Shown here: positions 22,381 to 33,353 of the stretch, piece by piece
How positions within the stretch are numbered: the stretch's first letter is position 1
Layout of the letters: every line of letters starts with the position of its first letter
DNA from: Morinoia aosen
Taxonomy: Eukaryota; Arthropoda; Malacostraca; Amphipoda; Talitridae
Length of the DNA: 64,000 nucleotides
Direction of reading: 5' to 3'
NCBI GenBank assembly: GCA_030386875.1
Contig: CM059575.1
Span: forward strand, 49,568,859-49,632,858
Notes under the pieces: model-generated
Seen by the model: only the letters and a program-made list of their open reading frames with translations
Databases searched by the model: none
Told to the model about the DNA's origin: nothing
Program-made: the position numbers and the translations under genes

Positions 22381-22399
22381 CCCCCCCCCCGGGGGGGGG
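22381..22399. repeat. C10G9 homopolymer palindrome
   Basis: Ten C followed immediately by nine G in otherwise AT-rich DNA, giving a perfect GC-only inverted repeat without a loop. Confidence 0.95.
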
Positions 22400-22406
22400 T
22401 AAGGCG

Positions 22407-22775
22407 ACCAAACTTTTTCAATTTTTCCGATTATGACTCCACATAAAAAGAGAACAAATAGGAAATGGAAAAAAAGCCCAATGTGAGTTTGTTAGAAATG
22501 TTCCAAGGATTCTAAAACTGTCTTTGCTTTTGTTCTAGCATCAAAACTGAAGGAGGAGTTACATTTTGAAATATCAATATAAATGAAAAGCACCCAAAAT
22601 TTTTAATTTTTTCCCGATTTTGACCCCATATAAAAAGAGAACAAATAGGAAATGGAAAAAAAGCTCAATGTGAGTTTGTTAGAAATATTTCAAGGATTCT
22701 AAAACTGTCTTTGCTTTTGTTCTAGCATCAAAACTGAAGGAGGAGTCCCATTTTGAAATATCAATATTAGTGAAA
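22407..22775. repeat. Two tandem units of about 186 bp
   Basis: Copies starting near 22407 and 22592 share AGAGAACAAATAGGAAATGG, GTGAGTTTGTTAGAAAT and CTAGCATCAAAACTGAAGG with few differences. A third, partial copy lies at 23325-23410 and an inverted one at 23136-23205. Confidence 0.85.
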
Positions 22776-23135
22776 TATCAATACCTAAAAACCAATATGT
22801 CAAATTTTTGCAAAATCTAAGGCCTGAATCAAAAAAATGAATGGAATCAATTGTGTTTATTTTCAAAGGTTACATATCATAGTCAAATTTTATAAGAATC
22901 AGACTGAAAATAAAAAAAATCATTTTGTTGAAAAAAAATGATAATTTTTTTTTTTTTGAAATCACAATTCACTCTTCGAATATGAAGTTATGTATGGAAA
23001 TTATCAAAATAAAAATTAAAACTGCATTCAATTACATCAATTGTTCATTATATTACACCTCAACACAAAATTTTATTTTTTGCTTATACCCAACACTTTG
23101 AATTTTCAACATTCATCCTGGGACTAGTTCTCGAG

Positions 23136-23395
23136 TTTTGATGCTAGAACAAATCCAAAGACAGTTTTAGAATCCTTGAAGCATTTCTAACAAACGCTCG
23201 TTCGTTTTTTTTTCAAATTCGAATTCTTTGAAAAAATATATAGCTCTAAACCCAAAAAATTGTTGCTGATTTTTGAAATTTTAAAAATTTTTGAAAAAAT
23301 AGAAAAAATTTGAATTTGAAAAAAACTGAACGAGCGTTTGTTAGAAATGTTTCAAGGGTTCTAAAACTGTCTTTGTTTTTGTTCTAGCATCAAAA
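23136..23395. repeat. 260-bp inverted repeat built from the 186-bp unit
   Basis: Left arm 23136-23220 and right arm 23312-23395 are reverse complements with a few mismatches, for example AGCATTTCTAACAAACGCTC against GAGCGTTTGTTAGAAATGTT. The roughly 90-bp loop is AT-rich. Confidence 0.8.
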
Positions 23396-23449
23396 CTGAA
23401 GGAGGAGTTACAATCTGAAATTTCAATAAAAATATACCAAAAACACATT

Positions 23450-24347
23450 TTTCGTCAAAAAAAAAGTAAGGCCTAAATCGAAAAAATGACATGAGTAAAA
23501 AAGGTTTACTTTTACAAAATACATATACTGGCCAACTTTCAAACGAATCGGACTAAAAAAGTTGAAAAAGTGGGATGGTTTCCTTAAGCAATTTAAACCG
23601 AAGAAATATTTTAGTCGGAAATTATTTCGCAAAATCAGTAGGTTTACGGGCTTTATTTTGCCAGTGGAGCACAACAGTTTCATAAAGTAAAGCCGTATTT
23701 CTTAAATTCCCTTTTCAACTTGATTTATGTTGCAGGAGATAGTAAGAAATCGGCAGTTACAAGGGAACATCTTTTAAAGAAATATTTTTGCTCTTCCTTC
23801 ATCATTACAATTGGGTCGTAGAAATTTTTTTTTAGTTTCTTAACATAAGGTGAGCGAAGGACGAAAGTCTGGCGAAGCTTTAACAAACAAACAAAAAATG
23901 TTGAAAATTAACCACTATAACAGGTGTGTGCTCCCTCAAGACAGCGCTGCGGAGGCTTGGCGCCGGTTGTTGGCTGACTGAGGCAGCCAGTTGGCTGAGA
24001 GTTGTGCTCGTGAGAGGTACATTGCAAGCGTGCTCCGTGTATTGTTCTCCGAGTATTATTTGGCAATTGTTACTGCGTCAGTGTTAGTCTGCATGACTAT
24101 AGGTTAGTCGGAGCCTTGTCCGTGGGTTGGGCTCGAGGCCAGGCAGCGGTGATCTGTATGGGGTGGAGAAGACCACGAAGCAACAGGGCTGCGGTGCGGC
24201 TAGGCTGCACAAGGCTTACTCGCACAGAGCAGCTATGCTCAGAATGCTTTGATGATAAGTGGGTAGGCGTGTAGCCGGGCTTGGTTTTCGCGCACGGTAT
24301 TATTTTGTTTTAAGCCACAAGCTATCGAGGCAGTTTAGCTTTGGGCT
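23450..24347 (+). other. Leader of retroelement copy A, and spacer
   Basis: 23450-23930 is AT-rich with no gene. From about 23930 the sequence is GC-richer and resembles, at lower identity, the reverse complement of 31590-32010 upstream of copy B (shared GCTGTGGTAGCCATCT before both gag starts, and AGCGCTGCG near the far end). It is read as the untranslated leader/LTR region of copy A. Confidence 0.5.
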
Positions 24348-25427
24348 GTGGTAGCCATCTTTGTTTCCGGCTGGGCTGGCAGGACGGCAGCAGCTGAGAG
24401 GGCTGTGCCGGTTGGGGCTAACGATCTGGGATCGTCAGCGCCTCTGGTTGATAGAAAGCAGGGCTTGCTCGTGAATGTTAGCATGTTGGCTAGCATCCTG
24501 ACTCATACCCGTGGGCCGATTCTTGATCTGTTGGCTAGGCAGCTGCCTAAGTTAACTAGCGAAGGGTCGGTCGATGTACCTGAGTGGCTAGGGAATCTGA
24601 AGAGGTTCTGCCAGCTGGAGCACGTGGTGCCGGCTGATATCATTGGCTTTATGCTCCACGGCAACGCCACTCGGGTGTATCGCCGTATAACTGTCTGTGA
24701 TGCTGCTCAGTGGGTAGTAGTGAAGGCTACTCTGATCGTTGAGTATGCGTTGCCTAGGCATTAGGCCTAGAGGCGGCTCATCGACCCTCGGCTAGGAGCT
24801 ACGAGTCGGTGGACGTATATCTGGATTGCTTAGAGCGTCTAGGTGGGAAGGTAGGGTTGTCCTCTGAGGATTTGGCATCTAAGGTTAAGTTGGACGAGGG
24901 TCTATCGACCTTTCTGCATGATCGGCTAGTTGCGTATATGTGCATCAATATGCGGAGCATATATGCGTCTGAAGACGCGTATATGTCCGGTTCGACGCTG
25001 TGGAGTCAAATGTGCGTGGCCGTATGTCTGCACAGAGGGCTGTTGACGGGCGAGGCCAAAGAGCCAAGCCCGTGTCAGACCTCGCTGATTCTGGGAAGCA
25101 GAGCGGTGATGGCAAGGGTTCTTGCTACCGCTGTGGCTGTGCACCTCGCCCGGGGAAGCAAGGCAGTGCGGCGCCTGCTGGAGGGGCGTCTGCAAGGGCC
25201 TCCACCACTAGGAAGACCGCTTGCTTTGCGTGCGGGAAGTCCGGGCATTTTGCTCGTGGCTGTTCCGAGGCAGCTCAGCCTGGGACGGTAGCAGGACTCC
25301 CGCTCCCTTCACCCTCCACCACGGTTTCTTGGTGGAGGGTGCCAGTCGGGACATCGCGTCCTCCACGTGTTCAGGCGCTTCATGTGCATAAGCGTTATGA
25401 CGCGGAGACTCAATGTTGGATCTCGAA
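24348..25427 (+). pseudogene. Retroelement copy A: gag fused to a scrap of pol
   Basis: Three frames (24348-24764, 24809-25010, 25000-25427) encode a Gag-like protein. Shared with copy B are LARQLPKLTSEGSVDVPEWL, the GFMLHGNATRVYRRITV block and SVDVYLDCLERLGGKVGLSS. Zinc knuckles follow: CYRCGC and the canonical CFACGKSGHFARGC (about 25222-25263). Shortly after, VHKRYDAETQCWISKGF corresponds to the N-terminal end of pol in copy B, so protease and the connecting region are deleted. At about 25427 plus-strand homology stops and the minus-strand integrase of copy B begins. The family has a Gypsy/BEL-like pol order but I cannot place it. Confidence 0.72.
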
Positions 25428-26376
25428 GGGTTTTCGTTGTTGTTTGTTCTCGCAGTCGTTAACCACCCGAAGGTTGACATCAAATGGCACTTGCCAGCAT
25501 TACCTAAAAATACCGCTCGAAGGGACCGAGCCAGCCTCAATCTCCTTCCGCGGCGTCTCATTATACGAAAATGTGGCCTCCTCAGGGGACATCCCTCCCC
25601 TAGCGGTGATCCTCTTGATCGTCCGATGATTTCTGTCGACGATTCCGTTGCCACTCGGGGCTGTAAGCGGCTCGGAATCGCAGAGAAAGCTCCCACTCAT
25701 CAGCAAACTGCTCAACAGTTGCTGACTGAAACGCCATCAAATTGTCCAACAGCAATTCATCAAACGGCCCTCGCATAATTACGACCTCGCGTAAATGAGC
25801 GACAATACTCGCTGCTGACTCGTTCAGCAGCCGTCACCAGATGGCGAACCGCGTGGGCACACTGTCAACCATGGACAGGTAGTGTTTGGTACCGTAATGG
25901 CTCACGTGAACCGCAACCCGGCCCCAGCTCTCCTCCACAGACAGACCCCGTCGCACCACGAGGTTCTCCTCCCGCAAAGCAAGATCGATCCTCTGACAAG
26001 CCTCGCATCCTGCCGGCTCACGTTTCATCTGTTCTCGCGACAGATCACTACGGATCTGTCGAACTAGGTAAACCGTTCGATCGATGCCCAAATGATGCAG
26101 CAAATGAGCCGCCCAAATGGCATCCTCGAGCCTCTCTCCAGTGGCAAGCACAACAGACATCTCTGCCACGGCTTCACCAGCATCACGGCAACTAAGCCCC
26201 CTCTTAGGTACCCCGGTCATCTGATCGGCTTGGTTCTCGATCGTCGAAACGAAGCGAACAGACACGACCAGGACATGCTCAGTGATCGTCTCACGGATCA
26301 CCTCAAGACGTCGCTTGACGAGCATCTCCGCTGCACCCTTCATGCGAACACAATTGCAGCCCTCGACAGTACTGTC
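25428..26376 (-). pseudogene. Copy B: RNase H end and integrase
   Basis: The first part contains RMKGAAEMLVKRRLEVI and STIENQADQMTGVPKRGL (end of RNase H), then a zinc-binding HHCC region with HLLHHLGIDR and CEACQR. The catalytic core follows: D in SMVDSVPTRFAIW, D in ELLLDNLMAF and, in the third position, GNGIVDRNHRTIKRI, where Asp replaces the expected Glu. A stop follows FAIW at 25834, and the frame shifts again near 25650. The core ends with WQVPFDVN, typical of the C-terminal side. The N-terminal part is continuous with 27282-27600 once the solo LTR is removed. Confidence 0.78.
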
Positions 26377-27281
26377 TGTCAAGGAATGGAAAGCCGCAAG
26401 AATTAATGTTGTCGGGTTATACTTTTTTCTTCTTTTATGTCGCCCGGTGTTGTGCTTCAGCTTGCCTTTTTCCGTCGGTCTCCACTACTGTAGTCTTGCG
26501 TTTAAAGGCAACGCGTGCTGAACGCAACACCTTTTCTTATATAGTCAGGGAGATTAAGGAATTCATTCATAGCTTCAGCAGTCACCGCTCGAGGCGGAGG
26601 TGCGTTTTGTGTTATGATACTTATGTGCTTTATTTATCCGTTATAGTTCTGACAATATTTTCATTATTTCTTATTTTAGTGTGTATCACTTTGGTTTTGA
26701 TATGTTCAGCAGTGAGGTCTTCAATCGTCCCCTAGACTGGGATACTCGGGCAAGTTCCAGCTACAATCCAGCCGCTTCCTGTAGGTTGAGAAGAATATTT
26801 GTTCAACGTAACATCGAGCTGAAAGCCGAAGAGTGCCAGAGGCAGCTGCTGGTGGTGGTTTCTGGAAAACCGATAATTTCCCGGCTTCTATGCTTGCGAC
26901 TTTTCGTGGACTTGACTTCACGTCTCTTCCGGCGCTTGTTCGACCTACAACTTTACGTTCGACACTAGAAGCTGTGATCTGGCCGGCTTGAAGCAGTCTA
27001 TCCTAATAGTGTTTAGGGAGTTCTTTATTTACTCGTTTAGTTGCTATGGCATTACTTTAGTCAGTCTTGCGCTAACTGCATATTGTTTAAATTCGTCAAC
27101 TATTGCTGGCTAGGTATCCGCATTATTTATTTAATGGTTTCTTGTTTTCAATTCTAATTTTGTGTATTCGTCAAGTGCTCCGCACTAAATTTCATTTTAA
27201 ATTTTCAACTTGAGTAAACTGTAAAACCTGATTCGTATTTTTCCACCGGTTCACCCAAGTCGTATATCAGAATTCTGAACA
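26377..27281. mobile_element. 905-bp solo LTR in copy B
   Basis: Bounded by TGTCAAGG and TTCTGAACA (TG..CA rule) with the 5-bp target duplication CTGTC at 26372-26376 and 27282-27286. Removing it rejoins the RNase H reading frame around WMDS. No gene lies inside; ORFs there are Ser/Phe/Leu-rich artefacts. The internal LTR-retroelement body is absent, so it is a solo LTR left by recombination. Confidence 0.8.
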
Positions 27282-27286
27282 CTGTC

Positions 27287-27600
27287 CATCCAGTTAACGA
27301 CTGTCTGGGAATCACAGGCGACCGTGAAGGTTTTAAAGCCCCACGCAATTGCCAAATTTATTTCTCGCGCAACGGCCTCCAACTCAACCACATTGATATG
27401 AAGATGGTCTGACTCCTTGCGGAGCCATGGCGCATCCTCAACAACGTGGCCATCGACCTCCAAGGCCACACCGACCTCGATGGAGCTAGTATCAGTCCAC
27501 ACGGTAACCAATCCTTACTGATCGACACCTCACACACCCCCAACAGGTCCTCCCGACTAGCTCGCGCTGGGGTCGACAGTTCTGTCGACCGAGTCATCAC
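27287..27600 (-). pseudogene. Copy B: RNase H
   Basis: VWTDTSSIEVGVALEVDGH (catalytic D), HINVVELEAVAREINLAIAW (catalytic E) and VACDSQTVVNWM (catalytic D) give a clear RNase H fold; the domain would degrade template RNA. It lies directly downstream of RT in the normal Gypsy/BEL order, but in a frame offset from RT, so at least one frameshift separates them near 27600. Its 3' end is interrupted by the solo LTR. Confidence 0.8.
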
Positions 27601-28131
27601 AAGAGCCGCTGCACCCTAGCCGTTTCAAAAAACTGTAACAGCCACCCCACCACGGGGTAGTGCCCGACTAGCTGACCACACAAGGAAAACAGCCCTCTCT
27701 TCGTCAATCCGGCTTCCACCAAACCGAGTTCAGAGAGTGCCATTCCTCTCGACATCCTAAGATGTCCAACGCAATCTTTCCGTAAAGAAATTCCCAACAA
27801 CCGGCCTCCATCCAGGCTCTCAGGTTCTTTCGTCACAAGTCCATATTTAGCTAGATGCTCCCGGAGCTCCTGTGCACTAATAACGGACTCCCGAACATCG
27901 ATGGAATGGTCCGTTCCTAGACGAACCCGGTCGTCCAACGACAGAACCTTGCCAAGAATCACGGTCATGATTCGAGGCGCATACGACAAGCCGAAGCCTA
28001 ATCGTGTCAAAGCATACGGAACACCCTTAAACTTCACGATCTGGTACCTCCAAAGATCCTCGGAAGCGTGGATCTGCAGATACGCAGACTTACTGTCAAC
28101 GACCTTAAGCTAGCCCCGCAACTGCCGCCAT
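27597..28131 (-). pseudogene. Copy B: RT palm and thumb, catalytic site lost
   Basis: Minus-strand frame with SAYLQIHASEDLWRYQIVKF upstream of the Met at 28037, then PYALTRLGFGLSYAPRIM and a degenerate active site TDHSIDVRESV where YIDD is expected. GLTKRGLFSLCGQLVGHYPV ends the domain. A stop interrupts the segment before KVVD at about 28110. The left arm of the MITE (28132) cuts the domain; the N-terminal part continues at 28772. Confidence 0.78.
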
Positions 28132-28771
28132 TGTGCGAGTCGTGCGCTTACTCTTGCCTTCATTGTCTTAAGTCTTGGGGTTTCTCTTGATATCTTGATG
28201 TCTCTCGTCGATGGGGCTGCAGCTCCAAAGGTAACTTCAAAAACGATTTCGATGTCTTCTCCCGCCTCGTATAGTAACACACGTGTGCGAAACGGGGACC
28301 CGATATTTAACCAGATGGTAAATTACGAGTAAGATTCTACCAACGCCTCCAACGGAATTTTAAATCCAAATACAACAACTGAAGGGTGCGGCTGCCAAAT
28401 CTGGTTATCGTTGTTGCTAGTCATTGAAGATGTATCGAAAGTTCTGCAACTCTTCAGCACAGGAGCAACTTCAATCTTCTTTTCTCCTTAAAGCCTCCTT
28501 ATCTTCTGAACTAGTTACACACGGAGTCGTAAATTCACCACAGACTGCGCCACCATAATATACGGGGCAGTGAAACTTGAAGATGTCTTGGTGGAGACTT
28601 TTACTGGAGAGAATCGAGGCCGGTAACAGGTAGAACGATTTATGGACGATTGAGCGTCAAACGACAGATAAGCCCGCCTTAAATAAACTGCGAGACGAGA
28701 GACATCAAGATATCAAGAGAAACCCCAAGACTTAAGACAATGAAGGCAAGAGTAAGCGCACGACTCGCACA
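28132..28771. mobile_element. 640-bp MITE with 78-bp perfect TIRs
   Basis: TIRs 28132-28209 and 28694-28771 are exact inverted copies beginning TGTGCGAGTCGTGCGC. The 4-bp duplication CCAT occurs at 28128-28131 and 28772-28775. The 484-bp core has no ORF of note. It sits inside the RT of copy B, and removal rejoins the RT sequence. Superfamily unknown; the 4-bp duplication is not TTAA. Confidence 0.88.
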
Positions 28772-29201
28772 CCATTTCTAAATTTGGTCGCCGCACACAG
28801 CGACCATGTCATATCCAGTATAACACTAGATGAACCCGTTCAACTCATGGTAATCCATGACCGGATGGACGTTGTCCTTCGTTGGTTGCACGACGGCCAA
28901 CAACGGAATGATGCCCTGGATAGGACCATCCCACCGCCTCAACGAACCCCTCTAGATACGACTTTGAATCTCCGCATCATAACGCTCACACACATGAGGT
29001 ACCCGAGTACACCCATACTCCGTGCCCCAAGTTTGCAACCCCACGGGTGGTTTCTCAGACCACCGCCAACTGACGGTCCAAAGACCATCAGCGAACCTAA
29101 CAACAAAGGCAGGGTCACTCATTTCGATCGGTGCCGGCACACCTCTCGAATCTACCGACTTGTAGTGTTCTCCCTCAGGCTGCTCTACGCTCCGGGCAGG
29201 C
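28772..29201 (-). pseudogene. Copy B: RT N-terminal region
   Basis: Minus-strand frames encode ARSVEQPEGEHYKSVDSRGV, EMSDPAFVVRFADGLWTVSW and VCERYDAEIQSRI. The last of these matches VHKRYDAETQCWISKGF of copy A, and HVCERYDAE with the following template-grip region marks the start of RT. The frame is disrupted between 28772 and 28950 by point changes. Confidence 0.7.
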
Positions 29202-30006
29202 TGTAAATACCTAAAGACTTTGAATATCAATGCCGTAAGCGAGTGAATGAGGTACAAATGGACCCCACAGGATAAGGAAAACACAACTGGATTAAATGAC
29301 GCATTATTGTGGATAGCGGCAACAGTATGGCACATGAGGTAAACATTTACGATTACGATTTACAGGCAGGTAGTACAGTACTCTAGGACGCCTTGGAGGA
29401 CCGACGGTTGTCGGACAGTCGCAGCGTGAGTGGCGGTCGAGAGCGTTGCGGCACGGCTGGCTGTCGAGACAGCGGTGGAGGCAGTGAGACTACTGCTTTC
29501 AGAGCTGCCGAGGCTTATAATGAAGAGCTGAGTTGCCGAGAGTGAACTGCTGCGTGATGAGTCGCCGTGGGTAGCCTGCGTCGAGGCGAGTGCTACGAGG
29601 AGACTTGTGTGAGCCGCTGCTGTGAGGAGGCTCGCTGAGAGAAGACTTGTGTGAGCCGCTGAGAGTGAACTAAGCTGCGCTTGCCGCGTAGCTCTTTATA
29701 TAGTGCTTGGTGTGGCCTCACTGCACCAAGCTAGCTCTCTGATTAGTCAACGGGCAGAGCGAGTTGACACCGTCCAGGCTGAGCTAAACTTAAGTGGTTG
29801 TCTTGATATGTCGCCTGGTTGCTCGGAGCGTGCGGCTTGTGGAAGCTTGGTCTGCCCCCCCCCCCCTTCCCCCCCCCGCGCCAAACTTGCGTTCTGAGTA
29901 GTCGGCTAGTAGGGGCGCTTCGTGGCTGTGAGGTGGCGCTTCTAAGCTTGTGTTGTGATTTTTGCGCTCAGCTTGTTAAGACCACCACAGACCTCTCTTT
30001 CCTCAC
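29202..30006. mobile_element. 805-bp LTR-like insertion in copy B
   Basis: Starts TGTAAATACC on plus and is flanked by the 5-bp repeat CAGGC (29197-29201 and 30007-30011). It holds a TATA-like TTTATATAG (29694-29702), two copies of GACTTGTGTGAGCCGCTG (29601 and 29646 regions) and a C-rich stretch (29855-29877). The plus-strand end is CTCAC instead of CA, so the solo-LTR reading is less sure than for 26377-27281. Confidence 0.55.
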
Positions 30007-30620
30007 CAGGCCGCCTCCCAGCTTGACGCAGGCGGACCCATTGCTGGACCCCCTACAGCACCCGGCTGGCCGAGGTCTTCCCCAGCAAAACGCATACTTC
30101 GAGTCATAGCCTCTCCTGCCGGTGACGCCTCCCATGTGACCAATAACATCACTACCCAGGAGGCAAGCAACACCAAGATTTTCCAGCTCCGGCATGAAAA
30201 GCGCAGTGATACCAAAACAATGCCACTGCCGCCCGACTACTACAAGACAGTGCTTCCCCTCACAGGAAGTCCTGCCGTTAACAACGGCCGCCCCACTCGA
30301 AGGCGTTGGCCCGCCACCACCCGCGTACAAACCACCGTCCGCTCGTTCCCAGAGTCTACCAGACACCAAGAACAACGCCAATTCAACAGGGCACGAGCGA
30401 CTGGCAAACAACTCTTAGTCGTAATACCAGTTGTCGCGAGCGATCCAAGAGCGCTCCGTGACACGCTTGCACCACTCAAGGTCCCTCTCTCCGAAGGGAC
30501 ACGGTCACCTTCATCAGAGAAAGGAGAACCCCTAGTGAGCCCGGCTTAGTCGGTGTCCATCGCGGAGGACGCGTCGCCCCGACTGGCACCCTCCACAAAG
30601 AAACCCGACCCACCAACCGT
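30007..30620 (-). pseudogene. Copy B: protease region
   Basis: A minus ORF (30411-29968) contains ELENLGVACLLGSDVIGHMG, resembling the second half of a retropepsin (hydrophobic-LLG-D). The active-site DSG/DTG half is not clear. Upstream on minus, the end of gag has WRVPVGA-like residues shared with copy A. The frame runs into the LTR-like insertion at 30006. Confidence 0.5.
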
Positions 30621-31590
30621 GGGCCCTACCACCGTCTCAGATGGAGCTGCTGCGGGACCGTCACGGGTAAAATGTCAGGTCCTTCCGCACACAAAGCCTG
30701 CGGACCTCCTGTTGGCGGGAGCCTTTGCAAGCCCCTCACCAGCAGGCACTGCAGTGCCCTGCCTATGCGGGCACACCTTCACACGGTGTGCACCTCTACA
30801 GCGGTAGCAGGCATTCCTGCTAACACTGCCCTGCTTCTCAGAAGCGGCAATGCCTGCCACGGGCTTGCCCTCTGGCCTCGCCCGTCAACAGCCCTCCGTG
30901 CGGACATTTGGTCACGCACTTTCGACACCACAGCGTCGAACGGCGCAGTATAAGCGTCATCACGCGCAACTGTTCAAGTATACAAAGGAGTAGAGAGGAC
31001 CTCGTAAAACTTGACCCTAAAAGCCCAATCCCCCGAGGATAACCCTACCCTCCCACCTATGCGCTCCAAGCAGTCAAGGTAAACGTCCACCGACTCGCCC
31101 GCACCAAGCTGAAGCTCGGGGAACTGACTCCAGGCCTCCTGCCTAGGCAGCGCAGACTCAACAACCAGCATAGCCTTGACTATCTGCCACTGAGCAGTAT
31201 CACCGACAGTCATGCGCCGATACACCCGAACGGCATTGCCGTTGAGCATAAAACCAATGAGATCGGTCAACGCTACGCTCTCTGGGGGGGGGCAGAACCT
31301 ATCCATGTTCTCCAGCCACTCAAGCGCATCGACCGATCCATCGCCGGTCAGCTTAGGCAGCTGCCTAGCCAACCAATCCGCGATCGGCTCACGCGTCTAG
31401 TCAGAATGCTGGCCAACACCCCAACATCCACGAGCAAGCACGGCCTGTTCTCAGCCGGCGGCACTGACGATCCCGGATCATCAGAGCCATCCGCCGAAGC
31501 CATAGCAGCCGCCGCAGCCTTTTCATCCACCGCAGCCTTCTCAGCCGCCGCCATCCTTCCAGCCCAGCCGGCACCATAGATGGCTACCAC
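30621..31590 (-). pseudogene. Copy B: Gag with zinc knuckle
   Basis: Minus frames 31590-31348 (MVAIYGAGWAGRMAAAEKAA), 31372-30974 (LARQLPKLTGDGSVDALEWL, then GFMLNGNAVRVYRRMTVGD and ESVDVYLDCLERIGGRVGLS) and 30860-30675 (knuckle CYRCRGAHRVKVC) build the same Gag as copy A. Frameshifts at about 31350-31370 and near 30970 break it. The alanine-rich N-terminal extension (about residues 15-35) is longer than in copy A. Confidence 0.78.
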
Positions 31591-32010
31591 AGGCCAAAGC
31601 TAACTGCCTTAAAAGCTTGTGGTCGGAAATAACAAAATAATCACGTGAGCAGTACCGTAGCTTAGCTACCCCCACCGGCTCACCTCAGACAGCCCACCCG
31701 GTCCACCTGAAAGTGCGCGGTCGAGCGTGGTAACCGCTCGTACTCTCGGGCCTGCTGTCCGTAAGCTTTTCTCGTGCTCACGCCTTGTTCCACTTAACCG
31801 AACACTCCCTGCGTGAGGCTCCAGCTCATACACAGATCGAATGTAATGCAGTTCAAATGCATGATAACGCCGAGGTCAAAACGCGCGTAATCAACATCAC
31901 TCAATTGCCGACACTACAAAACTGGGTTCGCGCCGTCAGCCGTCTCCCTACAGCCAGCGAGATGACTGTCTCACTCAGCCGGTGAGCCCACCTTCGCAGC
32001 GCTTTCTCAT

Positions 32011-32683
32011 AGCGGCAAACACCGCAAATTATTCAATTTTCTTCCGGAAGTGTACATGCGGAACCAGGTATTTAACAAGGATCGACAAAGACGCGCCGAT
32101 TTTTCATAAGTCGTGGTGCAATCAAGTTCTGCACAAATTTTAATCTGACAAATGTGCTTTTTTACTATAACTTCGAAGTTTTTCTATCAATAGATTTTGC
32201 ATCTAAAATCATAAGATTTCGTATTCCAGTCACGTTAGTATATATCATTTGAAACATTTATTTTATAAAGTGCCTCAAAATTAATACCAGAACCCTATGA
32301 CGATGGCCTTGATTTAAGCTAGTACCCATTCCAAGCACCTGATTTGATTGGAGAATTGTATTAATTTTCTTCCTTTTCAAAATGTGATATATGTTGAAAC
32401 CGTCATTGTAGCACCTTGAATGTATATGTGTATAATACTGATAATGTTACAGTGCTCTTGTGTTAGAATGTGTTTAAACAGTACTCTGCGTTAAGAACTG
32501 AGCTCATGGTTCTCATGGAACTGAGCTCATGGTTCTCATGCTTGGCTTGAGCCCACTCCACCGCTAACCTTCGTGATGTAAACTTACTGTGTCCTGCTGT
32601 GTGTTACTGACAATATATAAATCCCAAGTGTCTCACTTTACTTACCCTAACCTAACTTAATAATATATACATAAAATTGTATC
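32011..32683. other. Spacer, no gene seen
   Basis: AT-rich sequence with one perfect 23-bp tandem duplication (32495-32540, GAACTGAGCTCATGGTTCTC...). Nothing else is recognised. Confidence 0.5.
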
Positions 32684-33353
32684 TGTAGCATTAACTACAA
32701 AGTGTAAAATTATAAAATTCCTCATTCGCACTTAAATAGCATAATTAGTAACATTAAAAATCTTACTCTAAATTATTATTAATAATTTTCTACTTATAAT
32801 TAGTAATCCTTGAAGTTTTTGTGTAAATGCATAACACATAAAATAACGATCGACATTTTCGAGTTTAAAGCCTCTGAAAAGGGCAACACCGCGCGGGACA
32901 CGTCGTTTCTGAGCGCCACTCTCTCGTGCCTCTTTAGCCTGTGTGCATACAGCGTTCTTGTAAGTGAAAGAAATTAAGTGTTCAAATAGAGCAAAATCTG
33001 GTAAAGTATATTAACACAGTATATCATTTCTTAGTGTGCATTGTGTTTAAGTATAAGGATCTGGTCTGTGTCGGGATACATAGATAAACATGAAAATAGT
33101 CGTAGAGTTCGTAAAGTAGCGTGGCTCATCCCAAGTGCTACCTCAACATGGCGTAACGTAAATTTTGCGTGTCATGTTCACTTCTTGTGTCAAGAGTATA
33201 GTATAGATGTTTAACCACGTCTTTCTTCCATACTACAAAAATTATATACTTGCAGCTGTCATTATGATATTGCAATTCGTTAATTGGATTATTTCGTGAG
33301 AGCGCCACGACAAATTTGCCGGCGTTCGTGCGGAAAATGGCGGAGCGTAGACT
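32684..33353 (+). repeat. Old Gypsy LTR, 5' part
   Basis: Resembles the start of the G2 LTR at reduced identity: TGTAGCATTAACTACA for TGTAGCATACCGCTACA, then GTTTTTGTGTAAATGCAT and, near the end, GCCGGCGTTCGT and ATGGCGGA. It is interrupted at 33354. The later parts at about 36800-37263 and 45996-46150 complete the same LTR. Confidence 0.65.

Larger units (their letters stand above)
25428..32010 (-). mobile_element. Retroelement copy B (gag-pol), three insertions
   Basis: On minus from the right: leader (to 31590), gag, protease region, RT, RNase H and integrase, ending at about 25428. The same family as copy A but in the opposite direction. Three foreign segments with target duplications interrupt it: 30006-29202, 28771-28132 and 27281-26377. 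Frameshifts and altered catalytic residues show it is dead. RT before RNase H before integrase excludes Copia and DIRS. Confidence 0.78.

Noticed and set aside
26406-26968. Hydrophobic ORFs resembling membrane proteins
   Set aside because: They lie wholly in the 905-bp solo LTR and show no family resemblance.
30136-30549. 137-aa plus ORF
   Set aside because: Opposite strand of the gag/protease region of retroelement copy B.
32641-32660. Telomere-like CCCTAACCTAACTTA
   Set aside because: Too short and irregular; insect telomere repeat is TTAGG and no array is present.
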